Origin: G963668435 sp963668435
GTDB lineage: Bacteria; Latescibacterota; Latescibacteria; Latescibacterales; Latescibacteraceae
DNA: 64,000 nt
Reading direction: 5' to 3'
Assembly: GCA_963668435.2 (NCBI GenBank)
Contig: CAXXSC010000001.1
Location: forward strand, 248,001 to 312,000
Both the position numbers and the translations under genes were made by a program. The notes under the pieces were generated by a model. The model did not search any database. It saw nothing but the letters and a program-made list of their open reading frames with translations, and was not told where the DNA came from. Shown here piece after piece: positions 1 to 9,058 of the stretch. The stretch's first letter is position 1. Every line of letters begins with the position of its first letter.

Positions 1-3000
1 ATGCAGCCTGCTCCCTGATTGGCCAGCCAGCGCGCCGTTTCGATTCCAAGTGCGCCGTTACCGCCGGTAATCAAATAACTGCTGTCACTTGTAATGGATG
101 GGCGTTCCCCGGAATCTGTCAATCGGGAAAGGGTTTGGGCATAATAACGGCCGTTACGGATCGCACCGAAATACATGGCGCCGTTGCTGTTTTTCGTGCC
201 CAGTATGGCGGCGGTTGTCTTGATCGAGGACTCGCTCATTCCACAGCTCAACATAGCGCCGACACGAGCCATATCCTCCGCGAAGAGCGACATAGCTGCG
301 CCCCAGAGGGCCGAACCAGCCATGCCGAGCGATCCTGCCTCGCTGTTGTCATCACAGGAGGCCACTATATAAAATGTCGCCTTCAGGTTCTTTTCGTTCA
401 GAAGTTTTACGCAGTCGACAAGGGCCATTGCAGCGTCAACCGCCGCTACTGTTGTTTTTTCCGCATTACCTGACAGGCTGCTTTCGCTGTCACAGGCAAG
501 AACGATGTCTGTGTTCCCGCTCTCGATAGCAGTGATTAAGCTTTCGGGCGATCTGTTCAGTTCTCCGGCATCTAACAGAAGACCGCCGCGTTGTTTGTGA
601 ATCTCTCCGGCAATTTTCCCAGAGCCGGTTGACAGCACAACGAGGTCAGCCCCGGAGCTTTCATCCGGTATTTCACGCTCTATCCACTCCGGAGTATACA
701 ACAGCTCGTCCGCGCCTGTGTCCAGGGCACGGTACAGTGTCTGGCGATTTGTTTTCTGCATGAGGAGGCCGGATAATTTCATGACCGGTTCGCCGGTTTC
801 GGTCATTGCGACTATGTCATTACGCACGAGCCCCTCTGTGTTTCTGTCTGCTGTTGAATAACAGATAACTTCGTCGGGGAAATCGCGCCAGAGCGTGACC
901 GCATCGATGTGCATGGGGATGAGTGTCGCGTTATCGCTCAACAATTCATCCATGTATGTGTGGAAGAAACAGGGAAGGCCTGTCTGGAGTATCGCGTCGA
1001 TTGCACCGGGATATGCCACATGGCCGCGTTCGGTGAAATTGCCCCGTTTTATTGTAACGCGGCAGCGCGCTTCATCGTTACCCGGCTCGATGTCGGCAAT
1101 CCGTTTAAAGCCCTCGCCAATGGTATAACCCGCATTCACGAAAGTGCTGTAGAAATCATCAACGGAGAGAGGTGGCGCTGTATCCAGGGGCTTGTTCAGC
1201 AGAGGTTTGCTTTCGGGCTCATCCGGGAGTGTCTTCGAAATAACGCCACGGCAGTGAATGGTCCATTCTCTTGCGTCATGCTGCCTGCTGGCCAACTGGA
1301 ATGGATTGTTATGTTCGCTGTTTTCCTTTTCGATAATGATCTGCACGTGCCTCCTGATTCCCGCAGGCACGATAAGAGGCGTTAGAAAATCAATATCCCT
1401 GATAACGCAGTTCGGAACGCCCCATGTCTCGCGAACAGCGGCAAGCAGCATTGCAATATGTCCTGCACCGGGACTGATCGGCAGTCCGTAAATAATGTGC
1501 TCATGTAAAAATGCCGGACCGTCATCGTCGAATATCGTTTCGAAAACGGTGGTTCCATTAAACGCAGGGCTTTCAAGTGAGTGTCCGAGTACAGGATGTG
1601 CATCTCCCGGTCCCGAGTCGGGCGGCTCTGTCCTCACCTGCATCCAGTGGTTTTCACGATTGAAAGGATAGGTCGGCAGCTCGGCCCTCTTGCAGCCGAA
1701 TGGCTTGTATATAGCCTTGCCGTCTATGTCCACACCTGCATTGAACAGCTCTGCGGCAGCAGACAGCATTGTCGAGACAGCATCCGCTTTCGGTGAAAGC
1801 GAAGGTATGCAAATCGGCGATTTTGTGTCGGCGGCCTGCTTGACAAGACCGCTCAATGCCGCTGTGCCGCCAACTTCCAGCATTACATCACATTTTTCGA
1901 GCATCAGTGCTGAAGCGTCCTTGAAACGCACCTGCCGGGTAATCTGTTCTATCCAGTACTCTTTTGTCATGACAGTTGACGTTTCTTCTTTACCGGTAAC
2001 TGTCGAGATAAAAATTGTATCGTGAGGATTTTCGAAACTGATACCCTCGAGCGCACGGCCGTATGTTCTGGCTGCATCTTCCATGAGCGGCGAGTGGAAA
2101 GCGTGAGATACCCGGAGCATTTTGCTGCCGATACCCTCTGATTCGAATTCCTTACAAAGCGTTTCAACAGCATCGTCCGGCCCGGCGATTGTCAGGGATT
2201 CAGGTGCGTTGACAGCGGCAATCACGACCTTGTCATGTGCCTGAAGTTTTTTCTTAACCGTTTCTTCTCCTGCAAAAACAGCGGCCATTGTACCGTTTTT
2301 ATCCGCAGTGCTCATAGCCCTTGCCCGTGCAGCAACGAGTGTCAGCATCTGCTCGACATCCATAATGCCTGCGGCCACAGCGGCCGGATACTCGCCAATG
2401 CTGTGTCCGCTGACAAAATCGGGTTTTATTCCCCAGGCCAGCCACTGATACCATACCGCATATTCGATAGAGGCGATAACCGGCTGGGCATTGGCTGTTT
2501 CAGCCAGCTCATCGGCTGATACGGCGCCGTAGAGCAGGTGCAGAAGATCGATACCTTCTTTTTTAAGAATTTCTGCGCATCTATTGACAGCTTCGGTGAA
2601 TTCCGGATAGAGCCCGTAAAGCGCTTTTCCGATTTCGGGATATTGCGATCCCTGTCCGGTAAAGAGCATGCCAACGACAGGATGTCCCGCCGATTGGTCA
2701 GGTGTTTTCCGTGACCGGAGCGCAGATGCTATTTCCGAAGTGTCAGAGCCCGTAACTGCCAGCCTGTATCGATGTTTTGCCCGTCCGGTAGATGACGTGA
2801 AGCAGACATCTGAAAGGTCTTGCGTATCGAGTTTTTCGATCAGACCGGCATACTGTTCTTTCATGTCGTTGAGGGATTCCGGCGAGCCAGCAGAGAGAGG
2901 TAGAATGAACGCCGATGCTTGTTTGTCGGAATCCGTTTTGGGAAAAGACGCCGTCTCAACTGGTTTGTATTCCTCGAAAATGGCATGGACATTGGTGCCG

Positions 3001-5582
3001 CTGAAGCCGAATGCACTGATGCCTGCCCTGCGCGGGCGGCCATTCGGTTCCCATGTTGTGTTTTCTGTCGGGGCAACGATGGGATACGAGTCCCAGTCAA
3101 ACCGGGTGTTCGGTATTTTAATGTGGATATTGGCCGGAATCAGGCGGTGTTTCATTGAAAGCAGGATTTTCGCGATACCTGCAACTCCTGCCGCCGGTTC
3201 GAGATGACCGATGTTTGCTTTTACCGAACCGAGCAGGAGCGGATTGTCGTCGCTGCGGCCGCCGCAATACGCATTTGCCAAAGAGCCAATTTCGATGGAA
3301 TCTCCCAGCGCGGTGCCAGTACCGTGAGCCTCCACATAATTAATATCTTCGGGGGCGAGGCCGGCGTCATGCAGCGCATCTGCTATGACCCGTTCCTGTG
3401 CAAGGCCGTTCGGTGCGGTAAGGCCGTTGCTCTTTCCGTCCTGGTTTGTTGCACTTCCGCGTACAAGGGCGAGAATAGTATCGCCATCCCGTTCAGCGTC
3501 TGACTGCCGTTTCAGAAGCAGCATAACGCATCCTTCACCTCTGCCGTAGCCATCGGCGCCGTCATCGAAACTCTTGGATCTCCCATCCTTGCTGACAGCC
3601 CCGAGCTTGGTAAAAGCCACGTGCAGGTCGGGCATGAGCATGAGATTGACTCCGCCGACGACTGCCATATCGGATTCTTTTTCACGGAGACTGCGGCAGG
3701 CGCAGTGCAGTGCGATCAACGAGGAAGAGCAGGCCGTGTCGACAGTATAGCAGGGACCCTGAAAATCATTTAGATACGCCAGACGTCCAGCCGCCGCTGA
3801 AAACGTGCTTCCCGTCAATGTGTAGGCGTCGATTAGTTCCCTGCAGTAGCTGTTGCGGTTTGCGTGGCCGTAATCGCTGCTGGACATGCCGAGAAATACT
3901 CCGCATTTGCTTCCCTTGTATGCTTGTATATCGATTCCAGCGTTTTCAAACGATTCCCACAGGACTTCGAGCAGAAGGCGCTGCTGGGGATCGAGCTGAC
4001 GGGCTTCGCGGGCGGATATATTGAAAAAATCCGCATCGAAACCATCAAGCGGGGTTGTCAGAAATCCACCCTCATATGTGTGGCTTTTCCCGGGGGCCGA
4101 CGAGTCGGGATCATAGTAAGCGTCTTTATCCCAACGGTCGGGTGGTACCGGACAGACCGCGTCGACATTGTCCTTGATAAGCGACCAGAAACTGTCAACA
4201 TCGTTGGCCCCGCCGGGCAGGCGGCATGAAAAACCGATAATGGCCAATGGTTCCCGCGTATCGCCTGTGTGGCGATGCTTGGTCAAAGCCGATATTGCTG
4301 TGTCTGGCTCGAGAATACCGAGTATATGGCTTGCGAGCCGCTCGATTGTGGGGTGGTTATAGACGATAGCCGCGGGCATGTTGACACCGAGCCGATGCTG
4401 TAGTTCGTTCCTGATCTGTACGGCAAGAAGTGAAGTCACTCCCATACTTAAAAATTCGAGATCATCCGATAGTTCGATTGTACCGTCTGACACTTTTGTG
4501 AGGCTTTCGCTGATAACCTCCTTTAGAAGCGGCAAGCGTCGTGATGGATCGGATTCCATAATATCCCGGACTTTATTATCCTGTGCAGACGTGCCGGATC
4601 CGGTGTTGATGCCGGTATAGTCAGTGTTCAGCATCGCCACGGCTGCCTCGACACCCGGCATGGCGGGTTTGTCCCGGTTCATGAGTGCGCACAGCTCGAT
4701 GGATACACCGTGAGCCTGTGCATTATCGATGAGCGTATCCTGCAGAATCGCGTGAGGTGATACCTCGATAAATGTGTCTGCGCCGTCTGACAATGCAGTC
4801 CTTACCGCATCGCCGAACCTGACCGGATAGCGAATATGATCACACCAGTACGAAATTCCGAAATCACCATCTTCAGCAGAACCGCCACGAAGGGATGAGT
4901 AAATTGGGATGTCTGCTGTGCCTGGGGTCACATCCGTTATTGTTCGTAAGTGTTTTTCAATATATGGTTCCATCACTTGCGTGTGGAGTGGGATATCGAT
5001 TCTGAGTAAACGGCAGAAGACCTCATGGTCCGCGGTAACGGCATCCATGATCTTTTGAAGCTTTTCCTCTTCACCGGCAATCACGGTGGCGGAAGGGCTG
5101 TTGATCGCGGCAATTGCGACCGATTGGTTATCCCCGATATAGCTCTCGACAGTATCGGCCGGTAGTGAGATATGCATCATTTTCCCAACCCCGGTGACCT
5201 CTTTCAAAAGGCAGTTCTGTTTCCATGTCAGCAAAGCGGCATCCTCGACAGATAATATCCCCGCAGCAAGAGCTGCCGCTATTTCGCCGGCGCTGTGTCC
5301 AATAAGCGCACGTGGCCGAACTCCTTTGTCCAGAAGCAAATGAAAAAGGCCGTATTCTATGGCGATCACACAGGGATGGCCTGTCTCCGCATCGGAAATA
5401 TCGTTTCCACTTCGTATCTTTTCTACAGGCGACCATCCGGCCAAAGAGCTGAAAGCGTCATCGAAACGACGGATGTTGTCGGTAAAAGCATGCTCAGTGT
5501 CGAAAATGTCGTTCGCCATTCCAGGCCATTGTGTGCCGATTCCCGAGAATATCAAAATTGGATTGCGTTGTATATTGTTCAT
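1..5582 (-). CDS. Modular type I polyketide synthase (AT-ACP-KS-AT-DH-KR..., C-terminus beyond window)
   Basis: This is a multifunctional megasynthase; 1860 residues are visible and the frame is still open at base 1. Domain order is read from motifs: an acyltransferase with GHSAGE (Ser97) and active-site motif IPLH (197-200); an ACP with GVTSL (Ser384); a ketosynthase with DTACSSS (Cys618), EAHGTGT and NIGHLE; a second AT with GHSIGE (Ser1061) and HAFH (1160-1163), which usually means malonyl-CoA; a dehydratase with HxxxGxxxxP (His1362) and a GAID Asp1529; then a KR whose nucleotide motif TGGNGALG (1839-1846) lies at the window edge. The leading AT-ACP pair looks like a loading didomain. The start ATG overlaps the thioesterase stop (ATGA), so translation is probably coupled. 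The frame was checked at six motifs and no frameshift was seen. The product is unknown, and further modules may lie to the left. Confidence 0.96.
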   Translation of the reverse strand, partial: MNNIQRNPILIFSGIGTQWPGMANDIFDTEHAFTDNIRRFDDAFSSLAGWSPVEKIRSGNDISDAETGHPCVIAIEYGLFHLLLDKGVRPRALIGHSAGEIAAALAAGILSVEDAALLTWKQNCLLKEVTGVGKMMHISLPADTVESYIGDNQSVAIAAINSPSATVIAGEEEKLQKIMDAVTADHEVFCRLLRIDIPLHTQVMEPYIEKHLRTITDVTPGTADIPIYSSLRGGSAEDGDFGISYWCDHIRYPVRFGDAVRTALSDGADTFIEVSPHAILQDTLIDNAQAHGVSIELCALMNRDKPAMPGVEAAVAMLNTDYTGINTGSGTSAQDNKVRDIMESDPSRRLPLLKEVISESLTKVSDGTIELSDDLEFLSMGVTSLLAVQIRNELQHRLGVNMPAAIVYNHPTIERLASHILGILEPDTAISALTKHRHTGDTREPLAIIGFSCRLPGGANDVDSFWSLIKDNVDAVCPVPPDRWDKDAYYDPDSSAPGKSHTYEGGFLTTPLDGFDADFFNISAREARQLDPQQRLLLEVLWESFENAGIDIQAYKGSKCGVFLGMSSSDYGHANRNSYCRELIDAYTLTGSTFSAAAGRLAYLNDFQGPCYTVDTACSSSLIALHCACRSLREKESDMAVVGGVNLMLMPDLHVAFTKLGAVSKDGRSKSFDDGADGYGRGEGCVMLLLKRQSDAERDGDTILALVRGSATNQDGKSNGLTAPNGLAQERVIADALHDAGLAPEDINYVEAHGTGTALGDSIEIGSLANAYCGGRSDDNPLLLGSVKANIGHLEPAAGVAGIAKILLSMKHRLIPANIHIKIPNTRFDWDSYPIVAPTENTTWEPNGRPRRAGISAFGFSGTNVHAIFEEYKPVETASFPKTDSDKQASAFILPLSAGSPESLNDMKEQYAGLIEKLDTQDLSDVCFTSSTGRAKHRYRLAVTGSDTSEIASALRSRKTPDQSAGHPVVGMLFTGQGSQYPEIGKALYGLYPEFTEAVNRCAEILKKEGIDLLHLLYGAVSADELAETANAQPVIASIEYAVWYQWLAWGIKPDFVSGHSIGEYPAAVAAGIMDVEQMLTLVAARARAMSTADKNGTMAAVFAGEETVKKKLQAHDKVVIAAVNAPESLTIAGPDDAVETLCKEFESEGIGSKMLRVSHAFHSPLMEDAARTYGRALEGISFENPHDTIFISTVTGKEETSTVMTKEYWIEQITRQVRFKDASALMLEKCDVMLEVGGTAALSGLVKQAADTKSPICIPSLSPKADAVSTMLSAAAELFNAGVDIDGKAIYKPFGCKRAELPTYPFNRENHWMQVRTEPPDSGPGDAHPVLGHSLESPAFNGTTVFETIFDDDGPAFLHEHIIYGLPISPGAGHIAMLLAAVRETWGVPNCVIRDIDFLTPLIVPAGIRRHVQIIIEKENSEHNNPFQLASRQHDAREWTIHCRGVISKTLPDEPESKPLLNKPLDTAPPLSVDDFYSTFVNAGYTIGEGFKRIADIEPGNDEARCRVTIKRGNFTERGHVAYPGAIDAILQTGLPCFFHTYMDELLSDNATLIPMHIDAVTLWRDFPDEVICYSTADRNTEGLVRNDIVAMTETGEPVMKLSGLLMQKTNRQTLYRALDTGADELLYTPEWIEREIPDESSGADLVVLSTGSGKIAGEIHKQRGGLLLDAGELNRSPESLITAIESGNTDIVLACDSESSLSGNAEKTTVAAVDAAMALVDCVKLLNEKNLKATFYIVASCDDNSEAGSLGMAGSALWGAAMSLFAEDMARVGAMLSCGMSESSIKTTAAILGTKNSNGAMYFGAIRNGRYYAQTLSRLTDSGERPSITSDSSYLITGGNGALGIETARWLANQGAGC

Positions 5583-6364
5583 TTATTATCTCCACTGTCG
5601 AAACTCAGTACATGTATCTGCGCCTGCCTGTATTCAAGGTTGTCCTCACGAGCCTGTAGCAGCGTGTCGCGTATGAGGCTGCCAATTTCCTGAATACGTT
5701 CAAATGCGAAAAAATGTCCTCCCTGGAAACTTTTGACTTCCACAGGTGCGACAGTATCGCGGTGCCAGAGGCGAGCCTGTTCTGCCGGTATATCGTCTTC
5801 ACTACCGATTAGAACCGTAATTGGGCTGAGCACCGGTGAAAAGCTTTCGTAACGGTGGTTTTCCAGAGCTTTGACATCCCGGTAAAGGATGGGAGTGAAA
5901 AGTTCCATCAGCTCTTTGTTTTTCAGTACTTCATCCGGAATACCACCGAGTTTCGCTATTTTTTCAATAAATTCATTGCCGGGTATGTCGCTCCAGTTGA
6001 AAGGTGGCTTTATGCTTGCCGGGCGACGAGCGGAAATAAAAATGTGAAGCGGTTGGTGCAGCAGCTTTGTCTGTGCTTTATATGCAACAAGGTACGCGAG
6101 CATGCCGCCCATACTGTGACCGAAAAGCGCCCATGTGCTGTCGCCGATTTTATTCTCTATCTCTCCGAGAAGGTAATCCGCCATTTGATCGAGGGTTTCA
6201 AGCTGGGGCTCATTGAACCGGAGGCCATGACCGGGAAGGTCCAGAGCGATCGGCGTGATGTTTTCTCCGAGATACGAGCCCAGTTTCTGATAAGCGAAAG
6301 AGTTTCCACCTGCATACGGAAGACAAAAAAGCAGGATATTGTCCTGATGTATATTGTCATGCAT
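5579..6364 (-). CDS. Type II thioesterase (GrsT/RifR family)
   Basis: This is a stand-alone alpha/beta hydrolase of 261 residues, the usual size for editing thioesterases that remove misprimed or stalled acyl groups from PKS or NRPS carrier proteins. It has the early LPYAGG strand-turn, the DLPGHG segment, the nucleophile elbow GHSMGG (Ser84), an Asp in IGSEDD and a late GGHFF histidine. Together these complete a Ser-Asp-His triad. It lies between the FkbH-like gene (8-base overlap, ATGCATGA) and the PKS (4-base overlap, ATGA). That position supports co-translation and a role as the housekeeping thioesterase for the PKS downstream. It is cytoplasmic, with no signal peptide. Confidence 0.95.
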   Translation of the reverse strand: MHDNIHQDNILLFCLPYAGGNSFAYQKLGSYLGENITPIALDLPGHGLRFNEPQLETLDQMADYLLGEIENKIGDSTWALFGHSMGGMLAYLVAYKAQTKLLHQPLHIFISARRPASIKPPFNWSDIPGNEFIEKIAKLGGIPDEVLKNKELMELFTPILYRDVKALENHRYESFSPVLSPITVLIGSEDDIPAEQARLWHRDTVAPVEVKSFQGGHFFAFERIQEIGSLIRDTLLQAREDNLEYRQAQIHVLSFDSGDNK

Positions 6365-7406
6365 CTGTTACTACCTCGATATAATCGGGAAAAGCGGGGC
6401 GTTGGCCATCGCTGTCGTACTCGAGGACAGAATTATCGGCGCTGGTGCCGGATTCACGGAATCCTGCAAAGCGATATGTCACATACATCATGCGGTTACG
6501 GCCGGTTTCCACAAAATCGGCAAACAGTTTCTTTCCCGCGTCCATTGCATCCCGGATAATACAATTGAGAAGGACCGAGCCTACGCCCCGGCTCATCACG
6601 CGGCATGACATGAGCAACAGCTTGATTGTCCATGCCTCGTCGCCTGTTTCAATCAGTGCCAGCCCAATACGGCCGTAACTGCCGTATTTGTCCTCGAGGG
6701 AGCAGATTAACAGTTTATGAGAGGGAGAGTTTCTGAGCGCATTCAACTCGTCAAAATCATAGGTTTGCCCTGTTGCGTTGAGCTGATTTGTCCGCTCTGT
6801 GAGTTCAACCGCCCGTTTCAGGTCGTCCTCGCAGGCGATATCGATCGTAAAACGCATGTTGAGACCGGCGAGAAATTCTTCCTGAGGTCCTTCGAAACGT
6901 TCTTCCGATTCAGTGCGCTCCATATCTTCAAGGTACATCAGCCTGCGTTTCGATGCGTCCTCTGTGAGGAATTTTGGATGCATGCGTTTCATGTCGGGAA
7001 TGGACTGTATATCGGCGGCATCGATAGTCATAACCATCGGATGAACGGAATTGACTTCCTCGCGCTCAAAAGGCTGATCGTCGACAAATGCAAAAGTATC
7101 TATATTAATATTCAGGGCATCGGCAATTTTTACTATCGAGGTGCTCTTGCTGCCGAAATTTATCTGTGGATGGAGGAAATATTCATCGAGCCCGAATTCT
7201 TTCAGGCGCTCTATCGCCGATTGGTATTCGTTCCTGCTTGCAATGGATTGCATGATGCCCCGGCGGTCGAGCTCTTTCACTATAGATGCCGCATCCTCGC
7301 GAAGCTTATCGGCGCCTCCCTCAAGTAAAACACCCTCCCATAGGGTATTGTCAAGGTCCCATACAAGGCATTTGATTTGTTTCCCCGTTTGCATCGATTC
7401 TGTCAT
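6357..7406 (-). CDS. fkbH-like: FkbH-like HAD-fold glyceryl-ACP synthase
   Basis: FkbH-family enzymes take 1,3-bisphosphoglycerate, dephosphorylate it and load the glyceryl group onto a dedicated ACP. This is the first step towards hydroxy- or methoxymalonyl-ACP. The HAD motif DLDNTLWEG lies at residues 17-25 with Asp17 and Asp19 as expected, a later FVDDQPFEREEV segment fits the metal-binding loop, and the C-terminal third resembles a GNAT-like domain (ELTERTNQLNATG onward). The frame stays open further upstream, but ATG 7406 forms an ATGA overlap with the acyl-CoA dehydrogenase stop. It gives 349 residues and an immediate HAD strand, so I chose it. The C-terminus overlaps the thioesterase start. 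Neighbouring FkbI-, FkbJ- and FkbK-like genes make this assignment strong. Confidence 0.93.
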   Translation of the reverse strand: MTESMQTGKQIKCLVWDLDNTLWEGVLLEGGADKLREDAASIVKELDRRGIMQSIASRNEYQSAIERLKEFGLDEYFLHPQINFGSKSTSIVKIADALNINIDTFAFVDDQPFEREEVNSVHPMVMTIDAADIQSIPDMKRMHPKFLTEDASKRRLMYLEDMERTESEERFEGPQEEFLAGLNMRFTIDIACEDDLKRAVELTERTNQLNATGQTYDFDELNALRNSPSHKLLICSLEDKYGSYGRIGLALIETGDEAWTIKLLLMSCRVMSRGVGSVLLNCIIRDAMDAGKKLFADFVETGRNRMMYVTYRFAGFRESGTSADNSVLEYDSDGQRPAFPDYIEVVTDA

Positions 7407-8557
7407 GATTTTCTGCGCCTTTTTCTGTTTCTGCGGGCCGCGCTGCTGAATGTGTCCCGCGCAATCATCAGTTGCTGCATCTGCGAACTGCCTTCGATGA
7501 TTTCGCAAATTTTTGCGTCCCTCAGATAGCGCTGTACCGGGTAATCGCTTCCGCACCCGTTACCGCCATGTATCTGAACAGCATCGCTTGCCGCTTTTAA
7601 CGCAGCTTTGGAACTGAAATATTTTAATGTTGTGGTCAGCATAATTGATTCAGGCTCGATATTTTCCCTGGAGGCGGCCGCTTTTTCGGCAAGCGCCCGT
7701 GACGCCGTGTAATCGGTTGACATGTCGGCAATCATGGCCTGAATGAGCTGGTTGCTGCGCAATGGTCTGTCGAACTGTGTTCTTTCTCTCGCGTAACTGA
7801 CACTGGCATCGAGGCAGGCGCCAATAAGGCCGGTACAGCCCCAGCCGACACAATAACGGCCGTGATCCAGCGAGTGTCCTGCGACATAGGAAAAACCGCC
7901 GCCGGAAATGCCCAAAAGTGAGTCAGTACCGATACGGCAGTTATCAAATGTCAGTTCTGAAACACCTGCGGCGCGGAATCCGAGCAGACCTTTCATGGGG
8001 GTGATTTCAAAACCGGGGGTGCCGCGTTCAAGAAGGAACGCCGTGGGGCCATGCTCTTCGCAGCGAGCAATCACGAGGAACACGTCCGCTTTCGTGGAGA
8101 AAGATATCCATTTTTTTGCGCCGTTGAGACGGAAATTGTCACCGTCATGCATGACACTGGTGGCAATATTGGAGGCGTCGCTGCCGATAGAGGGTTCGGT
8201 CAGGGCGAAAGCCGCTCGTTTTTCTCCCGATGCCAGGGCGGGAAGCCAGCGTTTTTTCTGATCATTGCTTCCCCAGCGGAGAATAGCCTGTGCTGTCATG
8301 TTGTGAACGGTCAGCATGCTCAACAGTGAAACGCTGCCGCGGGCAATTTCAGCACAGCATTCGCCAAATCTAAGGTTATCCAGCTCCATGCCGCCCCATT
8401 CTGCAGGCATGAATGCGCCGAAATACCCTTGCTTGGCAAAATCGGCCAGGAGATCGTCGGGGATCGCCTCCCGTTCCTCCCATTCATTCGAAAAGGGAAG
8501 AATGGCTGTATCGATAAAAGTGCGGAGGCGTTCTATTGTTTCGTGCATGGCCGCCAT
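7403..8557 (-). CDS. fkbI-like: FkbI-like acyl-CoA (acyl-ACP) dehydrogenase
   Basis: This is a flavin-dependent dehydrogenase of 384 residues with the family's normal length and order: an N-terminal helical domain (GYFGAFMPAEWGG), a middle beta domain (AFALTEPSIGSDASN, then WISFSTKADVFLV) and a C-terminal helical domain with QIHGGNG and IIEGSSQ. The glutamate of IIEG occupies the catalytic-base position. In methoxymalonyl-ACP pathways the FkbI partner acts on the ACP-bound glyceryl-derived unit with the FkbK dehydrogenase. Start ATG 8557 shares one base with the ACP stop (TAATG), and the stop overlaps the FkbH start. A second in-frame ATG lies three codons in. A degradative acyl-CoA dehydrogenase is the alternative, but the neighbours argue for the extender-unit role. 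Confidence 0.93.
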   Translation of the reverse strand: MAAMHETIERLRTFIDTAILPFSNEWEEREAIPDDLLADFAKQGYFGAFMPAEWGGMELDNLRFGECCAEIARGSVSLLSMLTVHNMTAQAILRWGSNDQKKRWLPALASGEKRAAFALTEPSIGSDASNIATSVMHDGDNFRLNGAKKWISFSTKADVFLVIARCEEHGPTAFLLERGTPGFEITPMKGLLGFRAAGVSELTFDNCRIGTDSLLGISGGGFSYVAGHSLDHGRYCVGWGCTGLIGACLDASVSYARERTQFDRPLRSNQLIQAMIADMSTDYTASRALAEKAAASRENIEPESIMLTTTLKYFSSKAALKAASDAVQIHGGNGCGSDYPVQRYLRDAKICEIIEGSSQMQQLMIARDTFSSAARRNRKRRRKS

Positions 8558-8793
8558 TATCCTTTTCCGCGGGCAACAAGTTCTGATATGGCATTGATAG
8601 AGCGGAAATTGCTGAAATCGAGATCTTCCCGGCTGATGGTGATACCGAATTCTTTTTCGACGAAGAGAACGAGCTGCATGGCGAAAAGAGAGTTCACATA
8701 GCCAAGTTCAAACATATTTTCATCATCTTCGAGCTCATCGTCTCTGACATGATTCATAACAAATTCACGGATTTTTGCCTTATTTTCACTCAC
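8557..8793 (-). CDS. fkbJ-like: Discrete acyl carrier protein, FkbJ-like
   Basis: This is a 78-residue carrier protein with the phosphopantetheine site in GYVNSLFAMQ (Ser35). Replacement of the usual DSL by NSL in a VNSLFAMQ context is what I associate with carrier proteins that hold glyceryl-derived extender units. The acidic helix 1-2 region (DDELEDDEN) is typical for ACPs. Translation starts at GTG 8793, preceded by AAGAGG about ten bases upstream on the minus strand. The gene ends in a one-base overlap with the dehydrogenase. Its likely job is to carry the glyceryl, hydroxymalonyl or methoxymalonyl group between the FkbH-, FkbI- and FkbK-like enzymes and an AT of the PKS. It needs a 4'-phosphopantetheinyl transferase, and one is encoded at 18997-19749. 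Confidence 0.94.
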   Translation of the reverse strand: MSENKAKIREFVMNHVRDDELEDDENMFELGYVNSLFAMQLVLFVEKEFGITISREDLDFSNFRSINAISELVARGKG

Positions 8794-9058
8794 GTAAGAT
8801 CAACCTCTTGTTTTTTTGATTGTGATTCGTATAAAAATAATATACGTATTTTTGTACGTTTCATGCTAACAGTTATTGTTGTGTGAGTTGCCGGCAAGAA
8901 ATGGTTTACACGCTGGTAATCAGGTCAAGTCAGTGTTTATCACGCTGCGAGCATGATTCGCCTGGATATTCGTGTGCTTGATGTTATTTCATAGTGGCAG
9001 GAAATCCCTTAACAGGTGATCAGTCCGGACAGCCATATCGTGTGGGGCCGGATTGTGG

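Noticed and set aside
5855..6559. A 234-codon open frame on the plus strand opposite the thioesterase and FkbH-like genes
   Set aside because: It lies wholly antisense to two strongly supported genes, has no family resemblance and no ribosome binding site.
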